Of a stretch of DNA of 41,954 bases, positions 19,088 to 27,872 are shown piece by piece. How positions within the stretch are numbered: the stretch's first letter is position 1; each line of letters opens with the position of its first letter. The position numbers were made by a program, and so were the translations under genes. Origin of the DNA: Thermoplasmata archaeon (GTDB taxonomy: Archaea; Thermoplasmatota; Thermoplasmata; Lutacidiplasmatales; UBA184); NCBI GenBank assembly GCA_030038895.1, contig JASHQX010000002.1, positions 1 through 41,954 of the forward strand, given 5' to 3'. The notes beneath the pieces were generated by a model. The model did no database searches and had not been told where the DNA came from. It was given only the letters and a program-made list of their open reading frames with translations.

Positions 19088-19205
19088 GCCGAGGTGGCTC
19101 AGTCCGGTACGGCGCGAGTCTGGAAAGCTCGTGGCGGAATACGCCTCGGGAGTTCAAACGCCGCGGACGGCCGACCCGTCCCCGCGGAGATTCTCCCCCT
19201 CGGCG
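19088..19205 (+). tRNA. tRNA-Ser(GGA) with T-loop interrupted by an approximately 33-nt intron
   Basis: Acceptor GCCGAGG/CCTCGGC perfect (19088-19094 / 19198-19204), discriminator G; anticodon stem-loop cgagt-CTGGAAA-gctcg (anticodon GGA); long variable arm ggcg-gaata-cgcc; T-stem gggag/ctccc separated by 40 nt instead of 7. No encoded CCA. Confidence 0.88.
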
Positions 19206-19260
19206 CTCCCCTTCCGGAATCGCAGTCCCCGACGCTAAGCACGAACGGGCGGCGCGCCCC

Positions 19261-19755
19261 ATGAGCGTAACTCCGGGTGAGGCGGACGCGGCGCTCGGGG
19301 AGATCGAGGCCCGGATCGCACGACGACCCGGCGCGGGGTCTCTCGGCGAGGTGTGCGAGTACCTACGGAGGACGTTCCCGCACTACCGCTGGGTAGGGAT
19401 CTACCGGCTGAACGGCGCGATGCTCGATCTCTCGGCCTGGAACGGCCCGGCGGCCACCGAACACACGCGGATCCCGATCGGAAGCGGTATCTGCGGGCGC
19501 GCCGCGCGCGAGGACCGGACGGTGATCGTCGACGACGTCCGGGTTGCACCGGAATACCTCGCGTGCTTCCGGGAGACGCGCTCAGAGATCGTCGTTCCGA
19601 TCCACCGGGACGGTCGGGTCCTCGGCGAGATTGACATCGACGGGAACGAGGTCGGCGCGTTCGACGGGACGGATCGCGCGTTCCTCGAACGGGTGGCCGA
19701 GTGGCTCACCGGCCCGCTCTCTTCCGAGGCATCGGGCCGCGGGCCGCACGGATGA
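19261..19755 (+). CDS. GAF-domain protein, free methionine-(R)-sulfoxide reductase-like
   Basis: ATG 19261 within the longer ORF; GSGICGRAAREDRTVIVDDVRVAPEYLACFRETRSEIVVPI matches the fRMsr GAF pattern with conserved Cys. Confidence 0.82.
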   Translation: MSVTPGEADAALGEIEARIARRPGAGSLGEVCEYLRRTFPHYRWVGIYRLNGAMLDLSAWNGPAATEHTRIPIGSGICGRAAREDRTVIVDDVRVAPEYLACFRETRSEIVVPIHRDGRVLGEIDIDGNEVGAFDGTDRAFLERVAEWLTGPLSSEASGRGPHG

Positions 19756-20479
19756 GCCGTCGATCCATGGTTCGGATCGCATCGGCGAGAGCTGCGTGCC
19801 GGTCAAAGGGGGGCATGGCCCGGGCGGACCCCCGACGAACGAGGGTCGAGAGGTCGTCGCCGATATTCCGTAGGGCCCTACGAACCTCGTCCACGATCGG
19901 GAGATCGGCGGTCTGGCTTGTGCGGGAGAGCGGGTTAAGGTCGATGGAGATCACCCGCTGGCCGCGTGCCCGCAGCGCGGCGGTTCGGTCCCCGTCCTCG
20001 AGGGGCACGAGGCAGACATCGGCCCGGTAGATCCCCTCTCGGTCGGCCGTCGCCCGATCCGACGGGAGACCAGGGATCCGCACGGTCGGCCGGACCCCGA
20101 GGACCCGGCGGACCCCGGCGGAGCGAAGAGTGCGGGCGACCGCGCGTGCACGAGCCGGGGTCCGATGGAACAGGTTGACCTCGACCCCGAGGCGAGGATG
20201 GATCCGTGCCAGCCGGGCGACTTCGTGGGCGGCGAGCGCGACGACGTTGCCGTTGACGCTCACCACCGGCCGCTCGGCGGCCCAAAGCCAAAGCGCCGCG
20301 ATCCGCTCGGCCCGGCGTGCGCTCGCCGTCGTCCGCTCACCGAGGAAGTAGTCGAACGCCTCGCCACGCCCCTGGGCAATCAGGCCCTCGGGGACGACGA
20401 GCCCTTCCCGGAAGGCCCTCGCGAGGCCGGCGCGCACGATGAGGCTCTCGTAGCGGGGGTGCCGCCGTGACAGGCGCAT
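19706..20479 (-). CDS. 4-phosphopantoate--beta-alanine ligase (archaeal CoA biosynthesis, PPS)
   Basis: HPRYESLIVRAGL, GLIAQGRGEAFDYFLGE, VSVNGNVVAL, EVNLFHRTPAR, ADVCLVPLEDGDRTAAL, IDLNPLSRTSQTADLPIVDEVRRA. Confidence 0.92.
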   Translation of the reverse strand: MRLSRRHPRYESLIVRAGLARAFREGLVVPEGLIAQGRGEAFDYFLGERTTASARRAERIAALWLWAAERPVVSVNGNVVALAAHEVARLARIHPRLGVEVNLFHRTPARARAVARTLRSAGVRRVLGVRPTVRIPGLPSDRATADREGIYRADVCLVPLEDGDRTAALRARGQRVISIDLNPLSRTSQTADLPIVDEVRRALRNIGDDLSTLVRRGSARAMPPFDRHAALADAIRTMDRRLIRAARGPMPRKRAGR

Positions 20480-20492
20480 CGGCCGACAGGAC

Positions 20493-21230
20493 TCAGCCAG
20501 GAGGTGGCGAAGAGTCCGGAGAGTCGGACGTTGCGCTCTCTTCGGAGGCGCCGAGGCGGCTCTCGAGCGCCGCGATCCGGTCCTCGAGCGGCTGGAGTCC
20601 GTCCTCGAGTACCTTCGAGAGGGCGAGCTTCAGGCTCTCCTCGAGCGCCACGATGTCCCTACCGAGGTCGATGATCCGCCGCGCATTCTCGTTGAGGAGG
20701 AGTCGGCTCTGGGTCGAGACGCGGTAGGTGTCGGAGAGGTCCTTGGTGAGCTGGTGGGAGGACTGCGCGAACGCCTCGATCGAATCGCCGACCGGCTTCC
20801 ACTTTGCGTCCAGATTCGCTCCGAGATCTTTCGTGAGCTGTCCGGTCATCGAGTCGAACCCGGTCGAGAGTTCACGAGAGACCCGCTCGACGACCGCCGA
20901 TTCGAGGTTATCCATCCGGTGCTTCACGTCTTCCCCGAGCCCCTGTTCGGACGCCTCGAGGCGCTGGACCCGATCCTCCATCGACTGGAGACGAGCCAGG
21001 AGGTTCGAGTAGACCGTGTTCACGATCGCGTCAAAGTGGCTCTGGTTCGACTCCATCGCGCGGAGCAGGAGGTGGAGGACCCAGTGCTCGCGACCCTTGG
21101 TCTCGGCAATCGGGCTCCTCTCAAGACGGTCGCGGACCTCCCGGTCATCGATGAGGGCCTGGAGTTCCTTCAGGACCTCCAGACGGAGGTTGGACGCGGT
21201 CTGAGGGGTCGACGGGGGCCGACCTGCCAT
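20493..21230 (-). CDS. Predicted coiled-coil protein of unknown function (about 245 aa)
   Basis: Start MAGRPPSTPQTASNLRLEVLKELQALIDD at 21230; long amphipathic heptad-like helices (LARLQSMEDRVQRLEASEQGLGEDVKHRMDNLESAVVERV); TATA-like tatatagat upstream on the minus strand. Confidence 0.65.
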   Translation of the reverse strand: MAGRPPSTPQTASNLRLEVLKELQALIDDREVRDRLERSPIAETKGREHWVLHLLLRAMESNQSHFDAIVNTVYSNLLARLQSMEDRVQRLEASEQGLGEDVKHRMDNLESAVVERVSRELSTGFDSMTGQLTKDLGANLDAKWKPVGDSIEAFAQSSHQLTKDLSDTYRVSTQSRLLLNENARRIIDLGRDIVALEESLKLALSKVLEDGLQPLEDRIAALESRLGASEESATSDSPDSSPPPG

Positions 21231-21249
21231 CGAGGAGCGATGGGTCCTG

Positions 21250-21265
21250 CAGTTGTATATAGATT
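21250..21265 (-). promoter_or_regulatory. Probable TATA box for the coiled-coil gene
   Basis: Minus-strand ctatatacaa about 25-30 nt upstream of the start at 21230. Confidence 0.5.
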
Positions 21266-21535
21266 GGCCGATAGGTGCGCTACCTGTGGAGCGCGTTCCG
21301 GTCGACGTCTTCCAGCGACCCGGAGAAATGCCCGCGCGGTTTCGGGGGTTCCCGGACAGTTCCCGGCGACGCCACGACGGAGCGCACGGTTTGAAACCTC
21401 CATCCCGTCGGCAAGTGAAGCCAACTTGACCCACAGTATTTTGCCTCTCGGGAAATGTCATCGATGAGCTGCCTACCTCAGGGTATCCTTGGGAGGACGA
21501 CCCTGACGCGGGCCGGCCCAAACGGAATCAACATC

Positions 21536-21712
21536 ATGCCGCGACCTCCGAAAAGTAAGGCAAAGCGAAGAGTTGGCCTGGCCGTTTACCTCGAGCCCGC
21601 GGTGCTCCACAGGCTCAAGAATGAGGCGGAGAGGGACCGTCGGTCCACCTCCACCCAGGCCGCCCTCTATATCGAGGAGGGCCTGGGCATCCGTCGGAAC
21701 AACAGCCGGTAG
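21536..21712 (+). CDS. Small ribbon-helix-helix-like DNA-binding protein (58 aa)
   Basis: MPRPPKSKAKRRVGLAVYLEPAVLHRLKNEAERDRRSTSTQAALYIEEGLGI: basic N-terminus, beta strand and two helices typical of RHH/CopG proteins. Confidence 0.6.
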   Translation: MPRPPKSKAKRRVGLAVYLEPAVLHRLKNEAERDRRSTSTQAALYIEEGLGIRRNNSR

Positions 21713-21742
21713 CACTACTACTGCGGCGCACCGACGCGCGAA

Positions 21743-22897
21743 TCAATCCTCGAACTCCGGGCCCAGGAGCTCCTGGGCGATGATCAGGCGCCGGATCTCG
21801 GAGGTCCCGGCCCCGATCTCGAGGAGCTTCGCGTCCCGTGCGAGTCGTTCCAGGGGAAGGTCGCGCATGTACCCGTACCCTCCATACACCTGGATCGCCT
21901 CGAGCGCGCACCGGGTGGACGCCTCCGAAGCGAACGTGAGCGCCGCGGCCGCCGCCCGCCGGCTGCGGTCATCGGACGCGACCGCGTCCAGCGCGCGGTA
22001 GAGGAGGAGACGCGACGCCTCGAGGTCGGTGTACATGTTCGCAATCTTCTCCTGAATCAGCTCGAACCGGCCGATCTTCTGTCCGAACTGCTCCCGGAGC
22101 CGAGCGTAGTCGAGGGACCGGTCGAGGCACTCGGCGATGATCCCGACCGGGATCGCCGCGAGCACGGCCCGCTCGACATTGAGCCCGCTCATCATGATTC
22201 GGGCGCCGTCGTTCTCCTCCCCGATCCGGTACTCGGCCGGCACGCGCACTCCCTGGAACGCTAGCTCGCCGGTCGGCGAACCGCGCATGCCCATCTTGTC
22301 GAGGCTCTTTGCGACCGAGAACCCTTCCATCTCCCGCCGAACGAGGAAGGCGCTGATCCCGCGCGACCCGCGATCCGGCGCGGTCTTGGCGTAGACCAGG
22401 AGGAGGTCAGCGACCGGCCCGTTGGTGATGAACTGCTTCGTACCATCCAGCACGTAGGCGTCCCCGTCGCGGATCGCGCGGGTCCGGATCGACACGGCGT
22501 CCGAGCCCGCGTTCGGCTCGGTCAGCGCGAGGGCGCCGATCGCCTCCCCGCGGACCGCCGGCGGGAGGAACTCTTCGCGCAGCCGGTCGGACCCGTTGCA
22601 CGCGAGGTTGTTCGCGAAGAGGTTCGAGTGTGCTCCCACGCTGAGCGCGAGCGCCGGGCTCGCGCGAGCGATCTCCTCGAGGATGATCGCCTGCGCCCGA
22701 TAGGAGAGCCCGAGCCCCTCCCACTCGGTGGGGATCGTGATTCCAAGGAAGCCGTGCTCCCCAAGTCGGCGGAACACGTCCCGGGGGAAGTAGTCCTCCC
22801 TGTCCATCCGCTCCGCGATCGGGGCGATCTCCTTGCGGACGAACGAACGCGCTGCCTCGGCGAGTTGGCGCTCCTCTTCGGTCAGCGCGATCTCCAT
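21743..22897 (-). CDS. Acyl-CoA dehydrogenase
   Basis: GLGLSYRAQAIILEEIARASPALALSVGAHSNL, LTEPNAGSDAVSIRTRA, YGGYGYMRDLPLERLARDAKLLEIGAGTSEIRRLIIAQELL. Confidence 0.95.
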   Translation of the reverse strand: MEIALTEEERQLAEAARSFVRKEIAPIAERMDREDYFPRDVFRRLGEHGFLGITIPTEWEGLGLSYRAQAIILEEIARASPALALSVGAHSNLFANNLACNGSDRLREEFLPPAVRGEAIGALALTEPNAGSDAVSIRTRAIRDGDAYVLDGTKQFITNGPVADLLLVYAKTAPDRGSRGISAFLVRREMEGFSVAKSLDKMGMRGSPTGELAFQGVRVPAEYRIGEENDGARIMMSGLNVERAVLAAIPVGIIAECLDRSLDYARLREQFGQKIGRFELIQEKIANMYTDLEASRLLLYRALDAVASDDRSRRAAAAALTFASEASTRCALEAIQVYGGYGYMRDLPLERLARDAKLLEIGAGTSEIRRLIIAQELLGPEFED

Positions 22898-22948
22898 GTC
22901 GCGAGGGACCCCCTCCCGGCCATAAGTGTTGTCCCGGACCCTTGACTC

Positions 22949-24520
22949 CTACCGTCGTCGGGCGGGGAGTGGGGCGTATCGCAGACCAATGCGGCGCAGC
23001 CACTCCGGAAGACGCTCTGGAAAGTCAATGCGGTAGTGGGCGCCCCGGCTCTCCGTTCGGGTCCATGCGGCCCGGGCGATGAGCGTGGCGGTCAGGATCG
23101 CATTCGCGAGCGGTCCGGGCAGGTCGTCTGGCCGGGCCGGCTCCGCTACCCGACCGAGGCGCTCGAACGACGACAGGGCGGACTCGAGCCCGGTCGCGGA
23201 CCGCACGATCCCGACGTCGTTCCAGAGGATGTCCCGGACCTCTTCGAACGCCGCGACCTCCCGCCCCTTGCCCTCGCCCGGGCCCCACGGGACGTCGACC
23301 CGCGGACCGGAGTGTTTCGGGGCGCCCGGGAGCGGGTGCGCAAGTTGACGCGCGACCCGCTCGCCGAAGACCAGACCCTCGAGGAGGGAGTTGCTCGCGA
23401 GGCGGTTCGCCCCGTGGACGCCGGTCGACGCGACCTCGCCACACGCGTAGAGCCCTCGAACGTTCGTGCGACCCTCGAGGTCCGTGGTCACGCCCCCGAT
23501 CATGAAGTGGGCCGCCGGAGTTACCGGGATCGGGTCCCGCGAGGGGTCGAGTCCGTACGTCGCGAGGAAGTGGCAAATCGAGGGGAAACGGGTGAAGAGC
23601 CGGTCGCGCGGAATCCCGGTGGCGTCGAGGTAGACGCAGGGGTGGCCGGTCCGCTGCATCTCGCGATCGATCGCCCGCGCGACCACGTCGCGGGGCGCGA
23701 GTTCCGCGTCCTTGTGCTGGCGGAGCATGAACCGCTCGCCAGCGTTGTTGCGGAGGACCGCCCCCTCACCCCGCAGCGCCTCGGTGATGAGGAACCGGGG
23801 GGCTCCCTCCCGCCAGAACACCGTCGGGTGGAACTGGATGAATTCCATGTCGGTCAGAAGCGCCCCGGCCCGGAAGGCGATCGCCACTCCCTCCCCGGTG
23901 GCGATCGACGGGTTCGAACTCTGGCGGTAGAGGCTCCCGGCCCCCCCGGTCGCAAGCACGACCGGTTGTGAGGTGAGAACCTCCGCGTGGCGTCCCTCGG
24001 CGTCTGAGAGGACCGCGACGGGACCGTCCCGTCCTCCCGGGCGCAGCGCGCGCAACGATGTGCGTTCCCGGACTTCGATCCCGGCCGCGAGAACGTGGCG
24101 CTTCAGCGCCTCCTCGATGGAGAGACCGGTTGCGTCCCCACCGGCGTGGAGGATCCGACGTCGGGAGTGCGCAGCCTCCTGACCGAGCGCGATTTGCCCC
24201 TCCACCGTGTCGAAGGGAACGCCGTACCGCACGAGATCGGCGATTCGCGCCGGCGCCTCCGAGGTAAGTACCCGGGCGGCCGCCCGGTCGACAAGTCCCG
24301 CCCCCGCACGGATCGTGTCGTTAAGGTGCCGGGCCGGGGAGTCGTCCGGCCCGATGGCGGCGGCGATCCCGCCCTGGGCATAGCGCGTGTTCGATTCCTC
24401 GAGCCGTGCCTTCGTGATCACGGTGGGGTGGAGGCCGAACTCGTGCGAGCGCAGGGCCACGTAGAGTCCCGCGATCCCGCTCCCGACGATGAGGGGTCGC
24501 CGCGCGGCCCGGGTCGTCAC
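22949..24520 (-). CDS. nadB: L-aspartate oxidase
   Basis: VGSGIAGLYVALRS, TRYAQGGIAAAIGPDDSPARHLNDTI, GEGVAIAFRAGALLTDMEFIQFHPT, THFMIGG-like AAHFMIGGVTTDLEGRTNVRGLYACGEVASTGVHGANRLASNSLLEGLVFGERVA. Confidence 0.93.
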   Translation of the reverse strand: MTTRAARRPLIVGSGIAGLYVALRSHEFGLHPTVITKARLEESNTRYAQGGIAAAIGPDDSPARHLNDTIRAGAGLVDRAAARVLTSEAPARIADLVRYGVPFDTVEGQIALGQEAAHSRRRILHAGGDATGLSIEEALKRHVLAAGIEVRERTSLRALRPGGRDGPVAVLSDAEGRHAEVLTSQPVVLATGGAGSLYRQSSNPSIATGEGVAIAFRAGALLTDMEFIQFHPTVFWREGAPRFLITEALRGEGAVLRNNAGERFMLRQHKDAELAPRDVVARAIDREMQRTGHPCVYLDATGIPRDRLFTRFPSICHFLATYGLDPSRDPIPVTPAAHFMIGGVTTDLEGRTNVRGLYACGEVASTGVHGANRLASNSLLEGLVFGERVARQLAHPLPGAPKHSGPRVDVPWGPGEGKGREVAAFEEVRDILWNDVGIVRSATGLESALSSFERLGRVAEPARPDDLPGPLANAILTATLIARAAWTRTESRGAHYRIDFPERLPEWLRRIGLRYAPLPARRR

Positions 24521-24586
24521 GCGCCGGTCACCGCCTCGCCCTGTTAAGACGGTTGGCGGACAGGCGGTCGTCTCCTATACCCCGAG

Positions 24587-25978
24587 GTGTTGGGACGTCC
24601 CATGAAGACGGGCTCGTCCTCGCTCGAGGAGGCCGCCTGGAGGTCGGCCGTGGCGGTGCGGGAGGACTCCACCCTCGCAACGGAGCTCCGTCACCGCTGG
24701 GATGCCGTCGTCCCGCGTCCGTCGGTCAGCGTGACCGACCTCATCGCTCCTCGCCGAGCGTTCTGGCGGGCGCGCGTCGGGCCGGTCCCCCCGACACCCG
24801 AGCGGCAGGCGCGGCTCGATGCCGGTCGGCGGGTTCACCGCGTCCTCGAGCGTCTGCTCGCTAGGGAAGCCGCCCTCGAGGTGCGGGTCCGCCGTGAGGG
24901 GATCGTGGGACGAATCGATGCCCTCACGGACCGGCCGATCGAGTTCAAGACTACCACGACAGCCCCACCGACCGACCAACTCGTCGAGGAACGGCCCGAG
25001 TACATCGAGCAGCTCGCCCTCTACTGCGCGCTCGCCGACCGGCCCGTGGGTCGGTTAATCGCGGTCGCGCAGGAAGGTTCTCCCGCCGACCGCATGCGAA
25101 CCTGGGACGTGCGGTTCCGAGACCCTGGCGGTCTATCCCAGGAGATGCGCCGTCGTGGCGAGGTCCTCCGGGCGGCGATCGTCTCGGGACAGCCCTCCCA
25201 ACTCCCGCGCTGCCGCTGGTTCGACCGCGGGTGCGAGTACCGGGCTATCGGCGCCTGCGACTGTTCCGGCACCGAGTCGGGAGAGGTCAGCGACCTGGGC
25301 TTGCAACGGGCCGAAGTCACCGGCCGGGCCGACGTGGATCAACTTCTGGGGCCCCGGCTCGCGGAAGAGCTCCGATCGGCCCCGGTCTCCCGCTTCGCCC
25401 GGTTCCGGGACCTCGTCTACCCCCGGCGGACGTTCTACGAACGTACGCGCCCCGTCGAGGAAACCGGCTCGGGCGAGGGTCCATCGGCACCCCTCTCGAC
25501 ACCGTACGAGCATCTACTCGAGGCGATCGAGAGCGGGCCAGTGGGTGAGGTCGCCCGTCTGCCGACCCTTTCCGATGAGCCCGAGGAGGAGGTGCCCGCC
25601 CTGCGAGGAGTCCCGTACCTCGCTCGGACCTCCCGATCGTTCGTCCAGCCCCGGGCCGAGGAGATGCTGGCCCGCACCCCACAGTACGCGCTCGAGCTGG
25701 GCTTCCGGTGCGCCAGCACCGGGACCCGCGTCGGCCGGGTTATCCTCGCCCACGAAAAATCAAGCGACCCTGACGAGCAGCTGAAGGTCTTCGAGTTCCG
25801 ATTCGATCCGATCACGACTTTCTCGCGGCTCTGGCGGAGCCGGGCCAGTCAGCTCGAGCGCGCGCTGGCGTCCGGCTCGCCGGGGGACTTGCCGGCCTGC
25901 CCGGCTTGGATGTTCGCTTCTTGCGCCTACCGGGAAGTTTGCGGGTGTGGCCCCGTTTCCGGGCGGTCCCAACGGTAG
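24587..25978 (+). CDS. Cas4/RecB-like PD-(D/E)XK nuclease family protein, internally duplicated (start possibly ATG 24602)
   Basis: First half: GRIDALTDRPIEFKTTT, EYIEQLALYCALA, CRWFDRGCEYRAIGACDC; second half repeats the architecture without the catalytic residues. Confidence 0.75.
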   Translation: MLGRPMKTGSSSLEEAAWRSAVAVREDSTLATELRHRWDAVVPRPSVSVTDLIAPRRAFWRARVGPVPPTPERQARLDAGRRVHRVLERLLAREAALEVRVRREGIVGRIDALTDRPIEFKTTTTAPPTDQLVEERPEYIEQLALYCALADRPVGRLIAVAQEGSPADRMRTWDVRFRDPGGLSQEMRRRGEVLRAAIVSGQPSQLPRCRWFDRGCEYRAIGACDCSGTESGEVSDLGLQRAEVTGRADVDQLLGPRLAEELRSAPVSRFARFRDLVYPRRTFYERTRPVEETGSGEGPSAPLSTPYEHLLEAIESGPVGEVARLPTLSDEPEEEVPALRGVPYLARTSRSFVQPRAEEMLARTPQYALELGFRCASTGTRVGRVILAHEKSSDPDEQLKVFEFRFDPITTFSRLWRSRASQLERALASGSPGDLPACPAWMFASCAYREVCGCGPVSGRSQR

Positions 25979-26892
25979 ATCGACGCGAGCACGGAGGTGC
26001 GGAGGCCCTCGGCCTCGTAGAGCCGGCGGGCGGGCTCGTTCGACGAGGTCACCCACAGGCGAACGGACGAGTACCCGAGCGCACGGAGCGCCCGTATACC
26101 CCACCGGAACAGGAATCGACCGTAGCCGTGACCCCGATCGTTGGGGTCGACCATGAAGTCGAGGAAGATCGCCCGTTGGGGGGATTCTTCTCCGGTCAGG
26201 AGCGCCCCGACCAGCCGTGGAGGTTCCGATTCGATGATCGCGGTCGATGCTTCGTCCACGAACCGGCCGAGCTTGCCGTCCAGGAGGGCCCTGAGCATCT
26301 CCTCGTAGTCGGCGAGGCTCGGGCCGATCAGCAACTCGTCCACCGTGCCGGCGAACGAGCGTCGATCGAGGTCCGCCATCGCCTCGACCGTCACCGCCCG
26401 AATCGGTACCAACGTGACGCCGGACGGCAGGGGGGGCAGTGCCTCCTCGTCCGCCGGTCCGAGCGCTCGCTCCATCTTGTACCGCTCGATGATGCGCGAG
26501 CCCGGGCGACGCGCGAGACGTCCCATCAGCACCCGCTCGTCGTCCGCGGTAAGGCCGGTGAACCCCACGTCGATAGACTCCACATCCGACGGGAGGGCGT
26601 CCAGCATCGTCGTCGCGAGGCGGTCCCCGCGCTCTACCGCGTCGGGCCCAGGGCCGACGTGGACGTGCCCGAACGCGTCGTGCTCCTCGACGGAGTAGAA
26701 CGCGAGTCCTCCCCCGGTTGCGACCGGGAGGTACCAACCCACCTTGGTCCCCCGGTGGAGCTCGTTCGCGGTCTCCTCGACCCAGTTTCCCGTGACCGCC
26801 TCGTCGCGACGGCGGAGCTCTCGGCGAAGCAACTGCACGAGCTCCAAGAGCTCGTCGGACGGAGCCGCCGGGGTCGGTCGGGGGACGTCCAC
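25927..26892 (-). CDS. GNAT family N-acetyltransferase with extra N-terminal region
   Basis: FLDFMVDPNDRGHGYGRFLFRWGIRALRALGYSSVRLWVTSSNEPARRLYEAEGL; start chosen at GTG 26892 just after the prs stop. Confidence 0.83.
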   Translation of the reverse strand: MDVPRPTPAAPSDELLELVQLLRRELRRRDEAVTGNWVEETANELHRGTKVGWYLPVATGGGLAFYSVEEHDAFGHVHVGPGPDAVERGDRLATTMLDALPSDVESIDVGFTGLTADDERVLMGRLARRPGSRIIERYKMERALGPADEEALPPLPSGVTLVPIRAVTVEAMADLDRRSFAGTVDELLIGPSLADYEEMLRALLDGKLGRFVDEASTAIIESEPPRLVGALLTGEESPQRAIFLDFMVDPNDRGHGYGRFLFRWGIRALRALGYSSVRLWVTSSNEPARRLYEAEGLRTSVLASIYRWDRPETGPHPQTSR

Positions 26893-26906
26893 GCGACGGG
26901 CCTCGC

Positions 26907-27782
26907 TTAGGACGGCACCTGACGCCGCAGGATCGCGGCGATATCGGGCGCGACCGATGCCTTCTCCGCGGGGTTGCCCAGCGTATCGGTCGAGTAGACC
27001 TCGTCGGTCACCGCCTTGATCCGTTCGAACGCGTCTCGCAGGAAGAGGCCGTGCGTGCACGCGGCGCTGATCGCGCCGGCCCCCTCAGACTTGAGAAGCT
27101 TCGACGCTTCGACTATGGTCCCCCCCGTCGTGATGACGTCGTCCACGAGCACGACCTGCTTGCCCCGGACGGGAACGGCGTCGCTCGCCGGAAGCGACAG
27201 CTCGACATGCTCGGAATCGATCCGACGCTTTTCTAGGGCAAACCACGGCTTGTCAAGCAGCTGGGACATCCGCCGCACCCGTTCGATCCCGCCCCGGTCA
27301 GGCGAGACCAGCACGTCGGTCGGCCGTTCCCGAAGTAGACGCGCAATGGCGGGGATCCCACTCGCCTCGAATGCCGGCTTAGTGAAGTGGGCCAATGTCT
27401 GGGCGGAGTGAAGGTCGACCGTGATGACCGCGTCCGCATCCAGCTCAACGTGGCGGCAGAGGGCGCGAGCGCTGACCGGCTCGCCGGGAAAGAAGAGGCG
27501 GTCCTGGCGTGCGTAGCCGAAGTAGGGCACCACGACCATGATCCGTCGGGCGCCGGCCTCCCGCACCGCGTCCTCGAGCAGCAGGAGCTCAAGCAGGTCC
27601 GAATCGGTGCGCGTAGACTGGACGATGACCACCTCGTCGCCTTCCATGCGTCCACCAACCCGGACGTACATCTCGCCATCCGGGAACCGCTTGATGAACG
27701 GGATCGCGAAGGGGGCGTTCCCGAGTTCCCGTGACACCCGCTCGGCCAACGCAGTGGAGGCGGTTCCGCCAATGACATGCAT
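26907..27782 (-). CDS. prs: Ribose-phosphate pyrophosphokinase
   Basis: RFPDGEMYVRV, VVVPYFGYARQDRLFFPGEPVSARAL, DADAVITVDLHSAQ, VVLVDDVITTGGTIVEA; start MHVIGGTAS at 27782. Confidence 0.94.
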   Translation of the reverse strand: MHVIGGTASTALAERVSRELGNAPFAIPFIKRFPDGEMYVRVGGRMEGDEVVIVQSTRTDSDLLELLLLEDAVREAGARRIMVVVPYFGYARQDRLFFPGEPVSARALCRHVELDADAVITVDLHSAQTLAHFTKPAFEASGIPAIARLLRERPTDVLVSPDRGGIERVRRMSQLLDKPWFALEKRRIDSEHVELSLPASDAVPVRGKQVVLVDDVITTGGTIVEASKLLKSEGAGAISAACTHGLFLRDAFERIKAVTDEVYSTDTLGNPAEKASVAPDIAAILRRQVPS

Positions 27783-27872
27783 CGAAAGCGTTCCCAATCG
27801 GCCGGACCCGGACGGTAACAAAAGCGTTGCTGACCCGAGGGTGCAGTACCAGCCCTTTCGAATGCACGCGGC

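Noticed and set aside
19156-19191. Insert in tRNA-Ser read as a degraded tRNA pseudogene
   Set aside because: All stems pair perfectly and the T-loop is restored by a single 33-nt removal, so decay is less likely than an intron
24725-25978. Evidence for a CRISPR-Cas locus from Cas4-like genes
   Set aside because: No cas1, cas2, effector genes or repeat-spacer array in the window; Cas4-like folds are common outside CRISPR
25760-26737. 325-aa minus-strand ORF overlapping the GNAT and nuclease genes
   Set aside because: Shadow frame of the GNAT gene, Arg/Gly-rich and without family motifs
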